A stretch of DNA of 64,000 nt from an uncultured Collinsella sp. (GCA_900545165.1 UQYA01000001.1:10602-74601), one strand, 5' to 3'; shown: positions 29,101-38,449, numbered from the stretch's first letter. The notes: generated from the letters alone by a model not told the origin. Numbers and translations: made by a program.

Positions 29101-29969
29101 TGGATAAGAACAACCCTGAGAACATCATCGATGCCGCGGTAAAGCGCCAGAAGGATCGTGCGAGCGGCCAGACGTCGTTCTTCGACATGTTTGGCGACGT
29201 TGAGGGCTCGGGCTTTGAGGTGAGCGTGCCCGATCCGGACGGCCAGGAGTGGGACCGCCACCTTAAGCTGAGCCAGGAGAAGGAGGTTCTGGGCATCTAT
29301 GTCTCGGACCACCCGCTGCGCCCGTTTGAGTATGCGCTAGCCAAGGCGCGCGACTTCTCGTTCTCGCAGATCGATACCGGCTACGAGGTGCAAAACCCCA
29401 CGGGCGGTACCATCAACCAGGAGATTCCCGAGGGCAAGGCGCTGTGGTGGGCCGGTATGGTCTCGAGCGTGTCCAAGCGCGTAACCAAAAACGGCGACCC
29501 CATGGGTATTGTGCAGCTCGAGGACATGGAAGGCGAGGCCACGGTCGTGGTGTTCCCCAAGACCTACAAGGAGGCCGAGGGGTACCTGTACGGCGAGGTC
29601 GATCCCGAGACCGGCGCGCAGCTGTCCGATGCGTTTGTGCGCATTAAGGGCAAGCTCGAGCGCTCGGACCGCGGCGACCAGATCATCGCGCAGGAGATCG
29701 TGCCGCTGGAGCTCAACGAGGAGAACAACAAGCCCAAGGTGTTTGAGGTCATGGTGCCCAACAGCCGCTTTAGCCAGGGCAATATGGCGCGTCTTGCCAC
29801 GGTGCTTACCGCCAACCCGGGCGGCGACCGCGTGGAGATCTTTATCGAGCAGGTGGACGGGCGTGTGCTGCGTGCCGAGGTGCCGGCCAAGGTCAACGCA
29901 CGCTCGATTCCGCTGTTGGCAGAGGCAAAGGCCATCGTCGGCAACCAAGGCCGCGTGACGGTGATCTAG
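26166..29969 (+). CDS. dnaE: DNA polymerase III alpha subunit, DnaE type
   Basis: Predicted 1267-residue replicative polymerase subunit. The N-terminal PHP domain begins FVHLHNHTVFSMLDGA. The polymerase core shows GVGPGRGSAAGAIVAYA and the catalytic aspartates in PDIDMDFDD (about residues 466-473), then NKSHSAGYA in the fingers, a helix-hairpin-helix region (GIRGVGTGVAQAI) and a C-terminal OB-fold (WWAGMVSSV). The start is ATG 26166; a longer frame from 26100 adds 22 residues with no family likeness. It stands alone between a palindrome and the SNF2 gene, which begins 38 bases after its stop. No intein was seen. Confidence 0.97.
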   Translation: MAFVHLHNHTVFSMLDGATRIQDMVNRAVELGMPAVAITDHGYMYGVPDLALACDAVNHNTPEYKTWSHDKAFLEKDRRDELVEPDPEENPREHAQYVKDMAMWDEKGNIDELKPPLVIKPIFGCEVYFTPDETLARDHKPELYHMILLAKDQEGYVNLMQTVSEAAVQGFYYKPRVTLDNLRRHAKGMICTSACIAGIIPKYIDRGDMEGAIKWAETFRDTFEPGDFYIEIQEHGITTDNGLTDEQMDRTLIDIAKQVGVKVIATNDFHYLRREDAPVQDVIMCIGMNAKVDDPNRMRMTGSEFYMKTEEEMRAMFPYCPEACDNTLEIADKCYVELDWDSIILPRFPLLDPGETHESQFRRECEKGLRQHYGDDWATREIGGVNIKERFEYEYKVICDKGFAAYFLIVAEYVQWAKDNGIGVGPGRGSAAGAIVAYAMNITAFDPLENGLMFERFLSPQRTEMPDIDMDFDDERRLEVVEHVRQLYGPEKVTHVITYSTIKAKQAINDAARVLDYPVYMGQRLSKMVSSDPKVKLKQVLEKQPGKEDLFNPDFAEAYKKDDDARRIIDTALSIEGLTRGEGVHACAVLICRDPVNEHVPTKLDTKGGVEITQYEGHTVADMGLLKMDFLGLRTLTVISKAKANIKKNFGIDIKEEEIPFDDPEIFKLMGSGHTAGVFQVESAGMTATIKNMKPTEYKHVVALIALYRPGPLGAGMVSSYINRMNGKEPAVSYDDRLDDILGETYGTMVYQEQVMLISVEMCGFSKGESDSRIRKPVAKKKIKLLTSTVLHWEDGSDETTYDHWMNGAIKNNYTREVAQKIWDDVLEFASYAFNKSHSAGYAILVMQTAWLKAHYPHEYMAAVLTSYTGKTDKIVHYVSACRHDGIPVLSPDVNESGTEFTATKEGVRFGLAGIRGVGTGVAQAIIAEREAGGPFKTLHDFVERVDSSQANRRVIESLIKAGAFDSTGYPRRQMMHFVDKNNPENIIDAAVKRQKDRASGQTSFFDMFGDVEGSGFEVSVPDPDGQEWDRHLKLSQEKEVLGIYVSDHPLRPFEYALAKARDFSFSQIDTGYEVQNPTGGTINQEIPEGKALWWAGMVSSVSKRVTKNGDPMGIVQLEDMEGEATVVVFPKTYKEAEGYLYGEVDPETGAQLSDAFVRIKGKLERSDRGDQIIAQEIVPLELNEENNKPKVFEVMVPNSRFSQGNMARLATVLTANPGGDRVEIFIEQVDGRVLRAEVPAKVNARSIPLLAEAKAIVGNQGRVTVI

Positions 29970-30007
29970 GGACGGCGTTGCTGGTCCGCGCGAGATTGGA
30001 GGAAGTG

Positions 30008-33000
30008 ATGGCGCAGGGGACGTTTGTGCAGGCGCTTCGCAAAGAGGCGGCGCTGAGCGGCACCTTTATGAAGGGGCGTTCGCTCATGCTCAACGGCGCC
30101 GTGCTGTCGATCGAGGACAGCGGCTCGCGCTTCTCCAAAAACGTGACGGTTGAGGGCTCGGTGCGCGGTTCGCGCGGCGACCTGTACAAGACGCACGTGG
30201 CGCTCGACATGGACGAGCACGAGGTGATCGACTACGACTGCGATTGCCCCGCCGCCTATCGTTACCCCGGTATGTGCAAGCACGCTATTGCCACGGCTCT
30301 GGCGTATTTGGATGCCAGCGGCGCCGAGCCCGTCGAAGGTTTGCGCACGCCGGTCCGCACGTTTACGGCGCAGCCGAAACAGCCCGCGCGCACCGCGCTC
30401 AAAGCGCCGGCCGTCAATCCCAACTTTCCCTTTCCGGCGCCCGTCCCCACGAGTCCCAGCCTCATGGCGGCGCTCTCCGATCTTTCGGACGCACGCATGG
30501 ATGAGCTGGCGAGCATGCGCCGCAAGCTCGCTGGCAGTGTGGATCCCGATGCCCCCAAGGCGGTGTTGGAGCCCTCGTTGGTGCCGTACTACAATCCACT
30601 GTTTGCCGACCGCTTTAGCTGGGCGCTCGAGCTTCGCATTCGTTGTGGATCGGTCTCCTACGTGGTCAAGGATATCGACGGCATGGCCGACGCCTATGTC
30701 CGAGGCGGCACCTTCTCGTACGGCAAGAAGCTCACGTTTGTCCATACGCCCGAAGCCTTCGAGGACGTGTCGACAAAGCTGCTCAACCTTGTCGTGACGA
30801 CAGTTGCCTATCTCGATGACATCACAAGCTCGCGTTCGGCGTCGTACGACTTTGCCCGCAGCGGTTTTGTCGCCGAGCGTCAGTTGCCGCTGTCCGAGCA
30901 TAGCATCGTATATGTGCTGGACCTGTTGCGCGGTCAGACCATCTCTTTTGAGCCCGCCTGGTCGCGGGGGACGACGACGCATCGCACCTATGACGTGGCG
31001 GTTGAGATGCCTCCGGAAGGGGAGGACGAGGCTCTGTCTAAGCGCCCACCGCTCCTTGCCGCCAAAATCGCGCCGGCGGCTGGCGGCAGCTACGATCTAC
31101 GCCTGCCGGCCGATGCATACTGCTTTGCTTCGGACGACGTTGCCTATCTGGTCGACACCCGCCGTGCGCGCCGCGCCGATGTAGCGTTTGCCCAGCATGC
31201 GGCGCCGTTCCTATCGCGCTTACTGCCCTGTCGCACGCCGATCCATATCGCTGTCGACCAGGTGGGGGAGTTCTGTCGTATGGCGCTGCCCATTTTGCGC
31301 GACTACACCGACCTTACCGCGCCCGCCGTGCTCGACACCGTGGCGCCCGAGCCGAGCTTTGCCATGGCAATCGGTGTCGACGACGGGCTCGTGACCTGCA
31401 AGATTACGGTTTCCTACGGCGACTGGTCGGCAGATCTCTTTAGCCTGGGTGCTCCGGGAAGCCCCTTCGAAGAACAGCGCCCGGGCGTGCCCCCTCGCGA
31501 CGAGGTGGCGGAGTTTCGCGTTATGGACACGGCGGCCCTGTATTTCGACTTTTACGAGGGCGGCCTGGCGTTTGAGGAGCGCGACGACGAGAGCCTGTTC
31601 TGCTTGCTGACCGAGGGCCTGTCTGCCCTGTCCGAGCTGGGCGAGGTCATGCTCAGCGACCGTCTACGCCAGATCTCGGTGCGCCCTGCGCCCAAGCTTT
31701 CGGTGCGTGCCACCGTCAAGAGCAACCTGCTCGATGTTGAACTGGGCGCGAGCGGTCTTTCGGCGGCAGATCTTGCCATCTACCTCGACTCCTACAAGCG
31801 CCATCAAACGTTTGCGCGCCTTACGTCCGGCGACATCATTCGCCTGGACGAGGGCGCTCGAGCCGCGTTTGGCCTCGCCGAGGACCTGGGCGTCGATGCC
31901 GTCGACCTGCTCGACGGCGTGTCGCTTTCCGCATCGAGCACCCTGTTCGTCGATAGCATGCTCGCGCGCACGCCCGCGCTCGAGGCCGATCGCGACGCTG
32001 CGTTCCGCCGTACCGTCGAGCGTCTGGACACGCTCGGCAAGATGGACTTTACGGTGCCGGTCTCGCTCAAGGCAACGATGCGCGGCTACCAGGTCGACGG
32101 CTACCAGTGGCTTGGCTCGCTCGAACACCTGGGCCTTGGCGGCATCTTGGCCGACGATATGGGCCTGGGCAAAACGCTCCAGATGATCGCGCATATCCTG
32201 GCGCGCGTGGAGGCGGGGGACACTAAACCCACGCTTGTGGTGTGTCCCGCGTCGCTTGTGTACAACTGGACCGCCGAGCTGGAGCGCTTCGCCCCGTCGC
32301 TCGATGTGTGCGCCATTGTGGGCGCCAAGGCGCAGCGCCGCGTGCAGATCGCCGGCGTGGCCGAGCATAACGTGGTCGTGACGTCGTATGACCTTATGCG
32401 GCGCGATATCGACGAGTACGTCGAGCAGGACTTTGCCCGCGTGGTGCTCGATGAGGCCCAGTACATTAAAAACCCGCTCACCCAGGTGGCGCGCGCCGCA
32501 AAGCGCCTGCCTGCCGGCGTGCGCTTTGCCCTGACGGGCACGCCCATCGAAAACCGCCTATCCGAGCTCTGGAGCATCTTCGACTTTTTGATGCCGGGCT
32601 TACTTGGCACGCGCGAGTCGTTTGCCAAGCGCTTCGAAAGCCCAGTCGAGCACGCCGAGGGCGACAGCGCCGCCCGCCTGCAGGCACTCGTGTCGCCGTT
32701 TGTGCTGCGCCGCGTCAAGGAAGACGTGGTGGCAGACCTGCCCGAGAAGATCGAGGACACTGTCATGGCGCAGCTTGCCGGCGAGCAGCGCAAGCTTTAC
32801 CTGGCAAACCAGGACCGCATCGCCCAGCAGGTGCAGCACCGCGAGGCATCCGAGTTTAAGAAAGACAAGCTCAAGGTGCTTGCCGAGCTCACCAAGTTGC
32901 GCCAGATCTGCTGCGACCCGCGTCTGCACTACGAGGATTACAAGGCGGGGAGCGCCAAACTCGATACGTGCATGGAGCTCGTGCACGGCGCACTCGACGG

Positions 33001-33472
33001 CGGACATCGCATCCTGTTGTTCAGCCAGTTTACGGGTATGCTCGATATTATCGGTAAGCGCCTGGCCAAGGAGGACATCGCCTTCCTTAAGCTCACGGGC
33101 GCTTCGTCTAAGGAGAGCCGCGCCAAGATGGTCGCGCAGTTCCAAGCGGGCGAGGTTCCGGTCTTTTTGATTTCGCTCAAGGCGGGCGGCGTGGGCCTTA
33201 ACCTGACGGCTGCCGACGTGGTCATCCACTACGACCCGTGGTGGAACGTGGCGGCGCAGGACCAAGCGACCGACCGTGCACACCGTATTGGTCAGCAACA
33301 TACCGTGACCGTGTACAAGCTCATCGCCAAGGACACGATCGAGGAACGCATTATGCAGATGCAGGAGTCCAAACGCGACCTGGTCAACAGCGTGCTCGGC
33401 GGCGACGGCATCTCGTCGGCGCTGTTTACCCGCGAAGATGTTCTGGCGCTGCTGGGCGGCGACGGTCGCTAG
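30008..33472 (+). CDS. SWIM zinc finger SNF2/Rad54-family helicase
   Basis: Predicted 1154-residue ATP-dependent DNA translocase. A SWIM zinc finger (CDCPAAYRYPGMCKHA; CxC...CxH) is near residue 80. The C-terminal ~460 residues are a complete Swi2/Snf2 motor: motif I LADDMGLGKTLQMI, II LDEAQYIKN, III ALTGTPIENR, IV LLFSQFTGML, V ISLKAGGVGLNLT and VI DRAHRIGQ. The middle ~500 residues look like the bacterial SNF2 N-terminal helicase-associated domain. The start is ATG 30008 behind GGAGGAAG. Family members act in repair or restart of transcription, but this one's role is unproven. It may be co-transcribed with dnaE. Confidence 0.93.
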   Translation: MAQGTFVQALRKEAALSGTFMKGRSLMLNGAVLSIEDSGSRFSKNVTVEGSVRGSRGDLYKTHVALDMDEHEVIDYDCDCPAAYRYPGMCKHAIATALAYLDASGAEPVEGLRTPVRTFTAQPKQPARTALKAPAVNPNFPFPAPVPTSPSLMAALSDLSDARMDELASMRRKLAGSVDPDAPKAVLEPSLVPYYNPLFADRFSWALELRIRCGSVSYVVKDIDGMADAYVRGGTFSYGKKLTFVHTPEAFEDVSTKLLNLVVTTVAYLDDITSSRSASYDFARSGFVAERQLPLSEHSIVYVLDLLRGQTISFEPAWSRGTTTHRTYDVAVEMPPEGEDEALSKRPPLLAAKIAPAAGGSYDLRLPADAYCFASDDVAYLVDTRRARRADVAFAQHAAPFLSRLLPCRTPIHIAVDQVGEFCRMALPILRDYTDLTAPAVLDTVAPEPSFAMAIGVDDGLVTCKITVSYGDWSADLFSLGAPGSPFEEQRPGVPPRDEVAEFRVMDTAALYFDFYEGGLAFEERDDESLFCLLTEGLSALSELGEVMLSDRLRQISVRPAPKLSVRATVKSNLLDVELGASGLSAADLAIYLDSYKRHQTFARLTSGDIIRLDEGARAAFGLAEDLGVDAVDLLDGVSLSASSTLFVDSMLARTPALEADRDAAFRRTVERLDTLGKMDFTVPVSLKATMRGYQVDGYQWLGSLEHLGLGGILADDMGLGKTLQMIAHILARVEAGDTKPTLVVCPASLVYNWTAELERFAPSLDVCAIVGAKAQRRVQIAGVAEHNVVVTSYDLMRRDIDEYVEQDFARVVLDEAQYIKNPLTQVARAAKRLPAGVRFALTGTPIENRLSELWSIFDFLMPGLLGTRESFAKRFESPVEHAEGDSAARLQALVSPFVLRRVKEDVVADLPEKIEDTVMAQLAGEQRKLYLANQDRIAQQVQHREASEFKKDKLKVLAELTKLRQICCDPRLHYEDYKAGSAKLDTCMELVHGALDGGHRILLFSQFTGMLDIIGKRLAKEDIAFLKLTGASSKESRAKMVAQFQAGEVPVFLISLKAGGVGLNLTAADVVIHYDPWWNVAAQDQATDRAHRIGQQHTVTVYKLIAKDTIEERIMQMQESKRDLVNSVLGGDGISSALFTREDVLALLGGDGR

Positions 33473-33637
33473 CCGCGCGCGGGGTGGGACTGCTGGAGTG
33501 GGCAGGACGGTCGACGCATTTTGGCCCGCCCGCTTGCCTGGTCCGTTATGTGTTCATTTGCAATGCCGTGGATGGTTTGTCTGCCTTTGGGCATAAGAAC
33601 CATCAAGAACATTGGCACATCAGCAAAGGAGAACATC

Positions 33638-34000
33638 ATGGCGAAATTCTTTAAGGACCCCGACGGCAAGCTCATCGCTGCCCTTGGCGACGACGTTGCG
33701 ACCCCTGCCGGTTGCACGGAACTGACTGCAAACACTGAGGACGCGGCGCACGAGAAGCACGTGCCTGTTGTCGAGACCGAGCGTGACGGTCACGTGATTC
33801 GCGCACGCGTTGGCTCGGTCGAGCACCCCAGCCTGCCCGAGCACTACATTGAGTGGATCGCCCTTGAGGCCGAGGGCCGCTTAGAGGTTCATTACCTTGA
33901 ACCCGGCATGAAACCCGCGACGTTTTTCGCGGGCGGCTCCAAGACCGGTACCGTCTATGCCTACTGCAACCTGCACGGGCTGTGGTCCGCGACATTCTAG
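33638..34000 (+). CDS. Superoxide reductase (desulfoferrodoxin family) lacking the N-terminal iron centre
   Basis: Predicted 120-residue cytoplasmic enzyme reducing superoxide to hydrogen peroxide in an anaerobe. The Fe(His)4Cys site is fully visible: H41 (EKHVP), H63 (VEHPS), H69 (EHYIEWI), C110 and H113 (AYCNLHG). Residues 1-35 align with the desulforedoxin-like domain of long-form enzymes (compare PAGCTELTANTEDAA with the usual CCGxxMxxLxxNTxDAA) but only one cysteine (C26) remains, so the FeCys4 electron-entry centre cannot form. ATG 33638 follows AAAGGAGAAC. It is monocistronic with its own terminator. Confidence 0.92.
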   Translation: MAKFFKDPDGKLIAALGDDVATPAGCTELTANTEDAAHEKHVPVVETERDGHVIRARVGSVEHPSLPEHYIEWIALEAEGRLEVHYLEPGMKPATFFAGGSKTGTVYAYCNLHGLWSATF

Positions 34001-34045
34001 GAGCGCGCCCCCGCTCGGGGTATCATAGCTAGCATATGCACATGC

Positions 34046-34079
34046 AAGCGCCGACTGCATTATGCGGCCGGCGCTTTTA
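34046..34079 (+). terminator. Terminator after superoxide reductase
   Basis: Stem AAGCGCCG (34046-34053) with CGGCGCTT (34069-34076), followed by TTTT. Confidence 0.75.
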
Positions 34080-34117
34080 CTACGATTTCGATGGTTTACG
34101 ACGGAAAGGGCTGGGCC

Positions 34118-36103
34118 ATGAAGCTCGCGCTTGCACAGATCGATATGCGCCTGGGTGATATTGAGGGCATTTGCGGCCGCATCGAGGACCAGGCTCGTCT
34201 GGCCCACGAGCGCGGGGCGCGCGTGCTGTGCGTTCCGGCTCCGCTCTTTATGGGCGCCATGCCCGGTGGCCTGGTGGGCGCTGCCGACTTTGAGCACGAC
34301 GTGCTTGCCGGTTTGACTGGTGTCGCCGAGCGTATCCAGGAGCTTGACATGATCTGCATCGTGCCCGCGGCGGTTTCGTTTGAGGGCCAGCCGCTGCTCG
34401 ACTACATGATGCTCAAGGACGGTCATGTGGTGCCGGCGCGTTCGAGCATTGCCCTGCAGCGTGGCGAGAACAACGACACACGTTGGGCGCCGCCGGTGTT
34501 CGACGTGGACGGCGTGCGCATCGCCGTGATTTTTGACTTGGACCGCGAACTCGAGATGCTGCCGACCGGTGTTGACCTCATTGCGTATTTCCAATTCAAC
34601 GCGTTTGACATGACCGACCGCGAGACTGCCGCCATTGCTGCCGTTCGCAGCGGCGCCTACCGCAAGATCGCATCCAAGCGCAGCGTGTGGTTTGCCTGCA
34701 TGGCGCCGGTCGGTGCCTATGACGAGTCGGTGTATACTGGCGGTTCGTTTGTGCTCGACGACTGCGGTCGCGTGGTGGCCCAGGCGCCGTGCTTTGAGGA
34801 GAGCCTGCTGGTTCAGGAGATTCAGCGCGGCGTGATGCTCGATGCCCTGGAGGATCACGAACTGCCCGAGTTCCGTTCCGAGGAGTGGCTGTGGCAGGCG
34901 CTGGTGCTCGCCGTGCGCGACAACGCCCGAGCCCACGGTGCGTCGCGTGCTGTGGTGGCACTCGAGGGTGACTTGCCGTCGTCCCTGCTGGCGGCGCTGG
35001 CCGTCGACGCTCTGGGCCCGCGCAATGTGATTGGCCTGGTGCTGGGGCGCAACCGTATCTTTACGCCGGCGCAGGAAGAAGCCGAGGCTGCCCGCTGTGC
35101 CGCCGTCCGCGCCATCGCCGAGCGTCTGCACATTCGCACCGTCGAGCGCGATGCACCGGATGCGGCGCGCGTGCTCGATCGCGACGTGTCGGCGGGCGAT
35201 GCCGAGCGCCTGCGCTCGCGCACGCTGGGCCTCATGCTGGAGGATACGGCGCTCGAGCTGGGTGCGATGGCGCTGAGCCCGCTGTCCAAAACCGAGTACG
35301 CGCTGGCGGCGCCGGCGCTTTGCGGCGGCTACCAGGGCGACTTTGCGCCCTTTGGCGATGTGTACCTGTCGACGCTTGAGTTTGTGGCGCGTGTGCGCAA
35401 CCGCACGTCTGCCGTGGTGCCCCAAGAGCTCGTGACGCTCAACGCAGTGGAAGATTGTATGGAGCGCGTGCTGGCGCAGGCGCTCTCGACGCTCGACGGC
35501 CCGGTTGATATGCTCGACCGCGCGGCACAGCTGCTCGGCGGGCTTGAGCCGGGTGAGGTCGATGGCGCGCTCGAGGCGCACGTGGACCGCAATCGATCTT
35601 TCGACGACATCCCAATGGCCGCCGGCAAGCCCGAGGCTTGCTCGCTGCTGCTGATGCTCGTTCGACAGGGTGAGGCTTCCCGTCGCATGCTGCCGACGAC
35701 GCCGATCGTCTCGGCCCGTTCGTTTGCCGAGCGTGCCTGGCCGTATATGCTCGCGTGGTCCGACCTGGGGCTTAACGGCAAGGAGCGTATGACGGTCGAT
35801 TCGCTGGCGCGCGCCGAGGTGCGCCGCTTTGCCGACGAGGATACGAGCGAGCGCGTGCGAAACGAGATGATGGGCGTGCTGGGCGAGCTACTGGGTATTT
35901 CGCCCGAGCAAATGGAGGAGCTGCGCTCTGAGGACGGTCAGCGTCGTTTGCACGAGGGAATGAAAAAGTTCGAGGGCGAAGTTCAGGACGCCATCGATAA
36001 GATGATGGGCGGTCAGGGCGGCTCGCAGGGTGGGCCCCAGAGCGGACCGATGTCGCACCCGCCAGTGGATCCGAGGCAGTTCCCCTTTTTCTCGCAGAAC
36101 TAA
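34118..36103 (+). CDS. NAD synthase-like protein with degenerate glutaminase and synthetase sites
   Basis: Predicted 661 residues with the two-domain layout of glutamine-dependent NAD+ synthase (NadE): a nitrilase-fold glutaminase (1-~240) and a synthetase domain (~250-500), plus an acidic then Gly/Gln/Pro-rich tail. Fold landmarks remain (YDESVYTGGSFVLDDCG, AALAVDALGPRNVIG, GGYQGDFAPFGDVY). Catalytic residues do not: the Glu expected in the PE motif is A41, the Lys position is A107, and the nucleophilic Cys is F139 (VIFDLD). The PP-loop SGGxDS is replaced by EGDLPS (283-288) and TGNKSE by LSPLSKTE. It is thus probably not a working NadE. Start ATG 34118 is preferred to 34091 because of GGAAAGGG upstream. 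It stands alone; ruvC follows after a 137-base gap. Confidence 0.75.
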   Translation: MKLALAQIDMRLGDIEGICGRIEDQARLAHERGARVLCVPAPLFMGAMPGGLVGAADFEHDVLAGLTGVAERIQELDMICIVPAAVSFEGQPLLDYMMLKDGHVVPARSSIALQRGENNDTRWAPPVFDVDGVRIAVIFDLDRELEMLPTGVDLIAYFQFNAFDMTDRETAAIAAVRSGAYRKIASKRSVWFACMAPVGAYDESVYTGGSFVLDDCGRVVAQAPCFEESLLVQEIQRGVMLDALEDHELPEFRSEEWLWQALVLAVRDNARAHGASRAVVALEGDLPSSLLAALAVDALGPRNVIGLVLGRNRIFTPAQEEAEAARCAAVRAIAERLHIRTVERDAPDAARVLDRDVSAGDAERLRSRTLGLMLEDTALELGAMALSPLSKTEYALAAPALCGGYQGDFAPFGDVYLSTLEFVARVRNRTSAVVPQELVTLNAVEDCMERVLAQALSTLDGPVDMLDRAAQLLGGLEPGEVDGALEAHVDRNRSFDDIPMAAGKPEACSLLLMLVRQGEASRRMLPTTPIVSARSFAERAWPYMLAWSDLGLNGKERMTVDSLARAEVRRFADEDTSERVRNEMMGVLGELLGISPEQMEELRSEDGQRRLHEGMKKFEGEVQDAIDKMMGGQGGSQGGPQSGPMSHPPVDPRQFPFFSQN

Positions 36104-36240
36104 TTATGGGATAGGATTCGCTCTCAACCCCGATACTTCAACTAAGCATCTTGGCCCCATTGTGTTATTCTAGAACAGACGTTCGTGAATGATGCGCGGG
36201 GCCTTGTCTTGCGCTGTGCTTGTGGCGAGGGGAGGTTGGC

Positions 36241-36762
36241 TTGGTTATCTTGGGCATTGACCCCGGTTTGGCTCATACGGGTTGGGGGATTATCGAGGAG
36301 CGGCGTGGCGAGGTTCGCTGCCGTGCCTATGGCTGCATCGAGACCAGTGCCGGAAGTCCGCTCGCGGTGCGCCTGTCGCATATCGCCCATGACCTTAAGG
36401 ATGTCGTCGAGCGTTATCGACCCGACACGGCTGCTGTAGAGAGCATCTACTTTGGCGCCAACGTTCGCTCGGCCATCCCCACGGCGCATGCCCGCGGTGC
36501 TGCACTCGTCGCGCTTTCGGAATGCGCGCTCGAGATTGGCGAGTACACGCCCATGCAGATCAAACAGGCTGTGGTGGGCACCGGCGCCGCGGACAAGCGG
36601 CAGGTCGCCTACATGGTACGCACGCTCACACAGCTCGACCACGACCCGCATCCCGACCATGCCGCCGATGCCCTGGCCTGCGCCATCTGCCACGTAAACC
36701 TCAGCCGCACCCGCGCCCTCACCGGTGGCGAGTTCTATCAACAGAGAGGAACCGGATACTGA
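36241..36762 (+). CDS. ruvC: Crossover junction endodeoxyribonuclease RuvC
   Basis: Predicted 173-residue Holliday junction resolvase. The acidic catalytic residues are recognisable: D7 in LGIDPGLAHTGWG, Glu in AVESIYFGAN and the Asp pair in DHAADALACAICH. The start is set at TTG 36241, six bases after GGGGAGG, giving the usual MVILGIDPG; the frame open from 36220 has no ribosome site. It is the first gene of ruvCAB, and its TGA overlaps the ruvA ATG by one base. Confidence 0.95.
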   Translation: MVILGIDPGLAHTGWGIIEERRGEVRCRAYGCIETSAGSPLAVRLSHIAHDLKDVVERYRPDTAAVESIYFGANVRSAIPTAHARGAALVALSECALEIGEYTPMQIKQAVVGTGAADKRQVAYMVRTLTQLDHDPHPDHAADALACAICHVNLSRTRALTGGEFYQQRGTGY

Positions 36763-37382
36763 TGATTTCCCAGCTCCACGGAACGCTTGTCGAGGCCACG
36801 ATGAGCTCTGCTGTCGTCGATGTGTCGGGCGTTGGCTTTGAGCTCGGCATTTCGGGCAGCACTGCGGCCACGTTGCCGACGCCCGGTGGCGAGGTCTGCC
36901 TCTACACGCGTATGCAGGTGCGCGAGGACGCCATGACACTTTTCGGTTTTTCCTCAAAGGATGAGCGCATGATGTTCGACCGGCTCGTGTCCGTTTCGGG
37001 CGTTGGCCCGCGCCTGGCGCTTGCCGTGCTTTCCACCTATACCGTGGGGCAGCTGTATTCGCTGGTGATGGCCGAGGACGACAAGGGCATGGCCAAGGTA
37101 CCCGGTGTGGGCAAAAAGACAGCTCAGCGCCTGATCCTGGAACTCAAGAGCACCTTTGCCAAGGATAAGGGCTTTGTGCCGGTCGACGTGATTCCCGGCC
37201 AGGTTGCGATGCCGGTTCCCGCCGCCGCTCCTTCGGCGATCGATGATGCCCGTGCGGCGCTCCTTTCCATGGGCTTTAGCCCGCAGGAGACCGATGTTGC
37301 CCTGAGCGGGTATGATGGGCAGAATATGCGTGTCGAGGATCTGCTCGGCGCGGCGCTTAAGCGACTCGGAATGGATGCGTGA
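36762..37382 (+). CDS. ruvA: Holliday junction DNA helicase subunit RuvA
   Basis: Predicted 206-residue junction-binding subunit that loads the RuvB motor. It has the N-terminal OB-fold ([11 protein letters not shown]), two helix-hairpin-helix motifs ([14 protein letters not shown] and [17 protein letters not shown]) and a C-terminal UBA-like domain ([18 protein letters not shown]) joined by a Pro/Ala-rich hinge. Start and stop both overlap neighbours by one base (TGATG), pointing to translational coupling with ruvC and ruvB. Confidence 0.97.
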   Translation: MISQLHGTLVEATMSSAVVDVSGVGFELGISGSTAATLPTPGGEVCLYTRMQVREDAMTLFGFSSKDERMMFDRLVSVSGVGPRLALAVLSTYTVGQLYSLVMAEDDKGMAKVPGVGKKTAQRLILELKSTFAKDKGFVPVDVIPGQVAMPVPAAAPSAIDDARAALLSMGFSPQETDVALSGYDGQNMRVEDLLGAALKRLGMDA

Positions 37383-38449
37383 TGTGGGAAGCCGATGACT
37401 CTCAGGACCTGTGGGCGACGCCCGGCAACTCGCCGGCGGCATCCATGGCGCACGGCGAGCGCATGGTGGGCTCGGAGCTGACGGCCGAGGACCTCGATGT
37501 CGACCGCACTTTGCGCCCCCAGCGCCTGGACGATTACTGTGGTCAGGAGCACATCAAGCAGAGCCTGCGCGTGTTGATCGAAGCGGCGCAGAGCCGTGGC
37601 GAGACGCTCGACCACGTGATCTTCTCGGGTCCTCCGGGCCTGGGCAAGACCACGCTGGCCACCGTTATCGCCAACGAGCTGGGCGCTCAGATCAAGACCA
37701 CGAGTGGCCCTGCCATCGCGCGCACGGGCGACCTGGCGGCCATCCTTACTAACTTGCAGCCGGGTGATGTGCTGTTTATCGACGAGATCCACCGCCTCAA
37801 CCGTTCGGTCGAGGAGGTCCTGTACCCCGCGATGGAGGACTTTGCCCTCGATATCGTGATTGGCAAGGGTCCGGCGGCGCGCTCGATTCGCCTGGATATT
37901 CCCAAGTTTACGCTGGTAGCGGCAACGACCCGCTCAGGCATGTTGACCGGCCCGTTGCGCGACCGCTTTGGCATTTCGTATCGCCTGGATTACTACACGG
38001 TCGAGGAGCTCGCGCAGATTGTGACGCGCTCGGCGACTATCCTGGGCGTGACGATCGACCATCCCAGTGCACTCGAGATCGGCTCGCGTTCGCGCGGCAC
38101 GCCACGTCTTGCCAACCGCCTTCTCAAGCGCGTGCGCGATTACGCACAGGTGCGTGGCAGCGGCCCTATCGAGCTCGATATCTGCCGCCAGGCGCTCGAG
38201 TTTTTCGAGATCGACGAGCTCGGTCTGGACTGGATGGATATTCGTATCTTGGAGACGCTTGCCAAGACGTTCTCCGGCCGTGCTGTAGGCCTGACGACCC
38301 TTGCCAGTGCGGTGGGCGAGGACCCGGGCACGCTCGAGGATGTCTATGAGCCCTATTTGCTGCAGTGCGGGTTGATGATTCGTACGCCGCAGGGCCGTCA
38401 GGCAACCCTTCGCACCTTTGAGCACCTGGGGATTGAACCTACCGTTTAG
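37382..38449 (+). CDS. ruvB: Holliday junction branch migration ATPase RuvB
   Basis: Predicted 355-residue AAA+ motor. Motifs: [12 protein letters not shown], Walker [13 protein letters not shown], Walker [12 protein letters not shown], sensor 1 [19 protein letters not shown], arginine finger and sensor 2 [18 protein letters not shown]. The C-terminal winged helix ends with [19 protein letters not shown] 37382 overlaps the ruvA stop by one base; GTG 37379 is an alternative. The N-terminal ~40 residues before the AAA+ core are longer than in E. coli. Confidence 0.97.
   Translation: MWEADDSQDLWATPGNSPAASMAHGERMVGSELTAEDLDVDRTLRPQRLDDYCGQEHIKQSLRVLIEAAQSRGETLDHVIFSGPPGLGKTTLATVIANELGAQIKTTSGPAIARTGDLAAILTNLQPGDVLFIDEIHRLNRSVEEVLYPAMEDFALDIVIGKGPAARSIRLDIPKFTLVAATTRSGMLTGPLRDRFGISYRLDYYTVEELAQIVTRSATILGVTIDHPSALEIGSRSRGTPRLANRLLKRVRDYAQVRGSGPIELDICRQALEFFEIDELGLDWMDIRILETLAKTFSGRAVGLTTLASAVGEDPGTLEDVYEPYLLQCGLMIRTPQGRQATLRTFEHLGIEPTV

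Noticed and set aside
26139..29312. A 1057-codon open frame on the minus strand opposite dnaE
   Set aside because: It is a shadow caused by strong G/C third-position bias of dnaE. It has low-complexity Val/Asp/His/Leu composition and no family motifs, while dnaE is certain.
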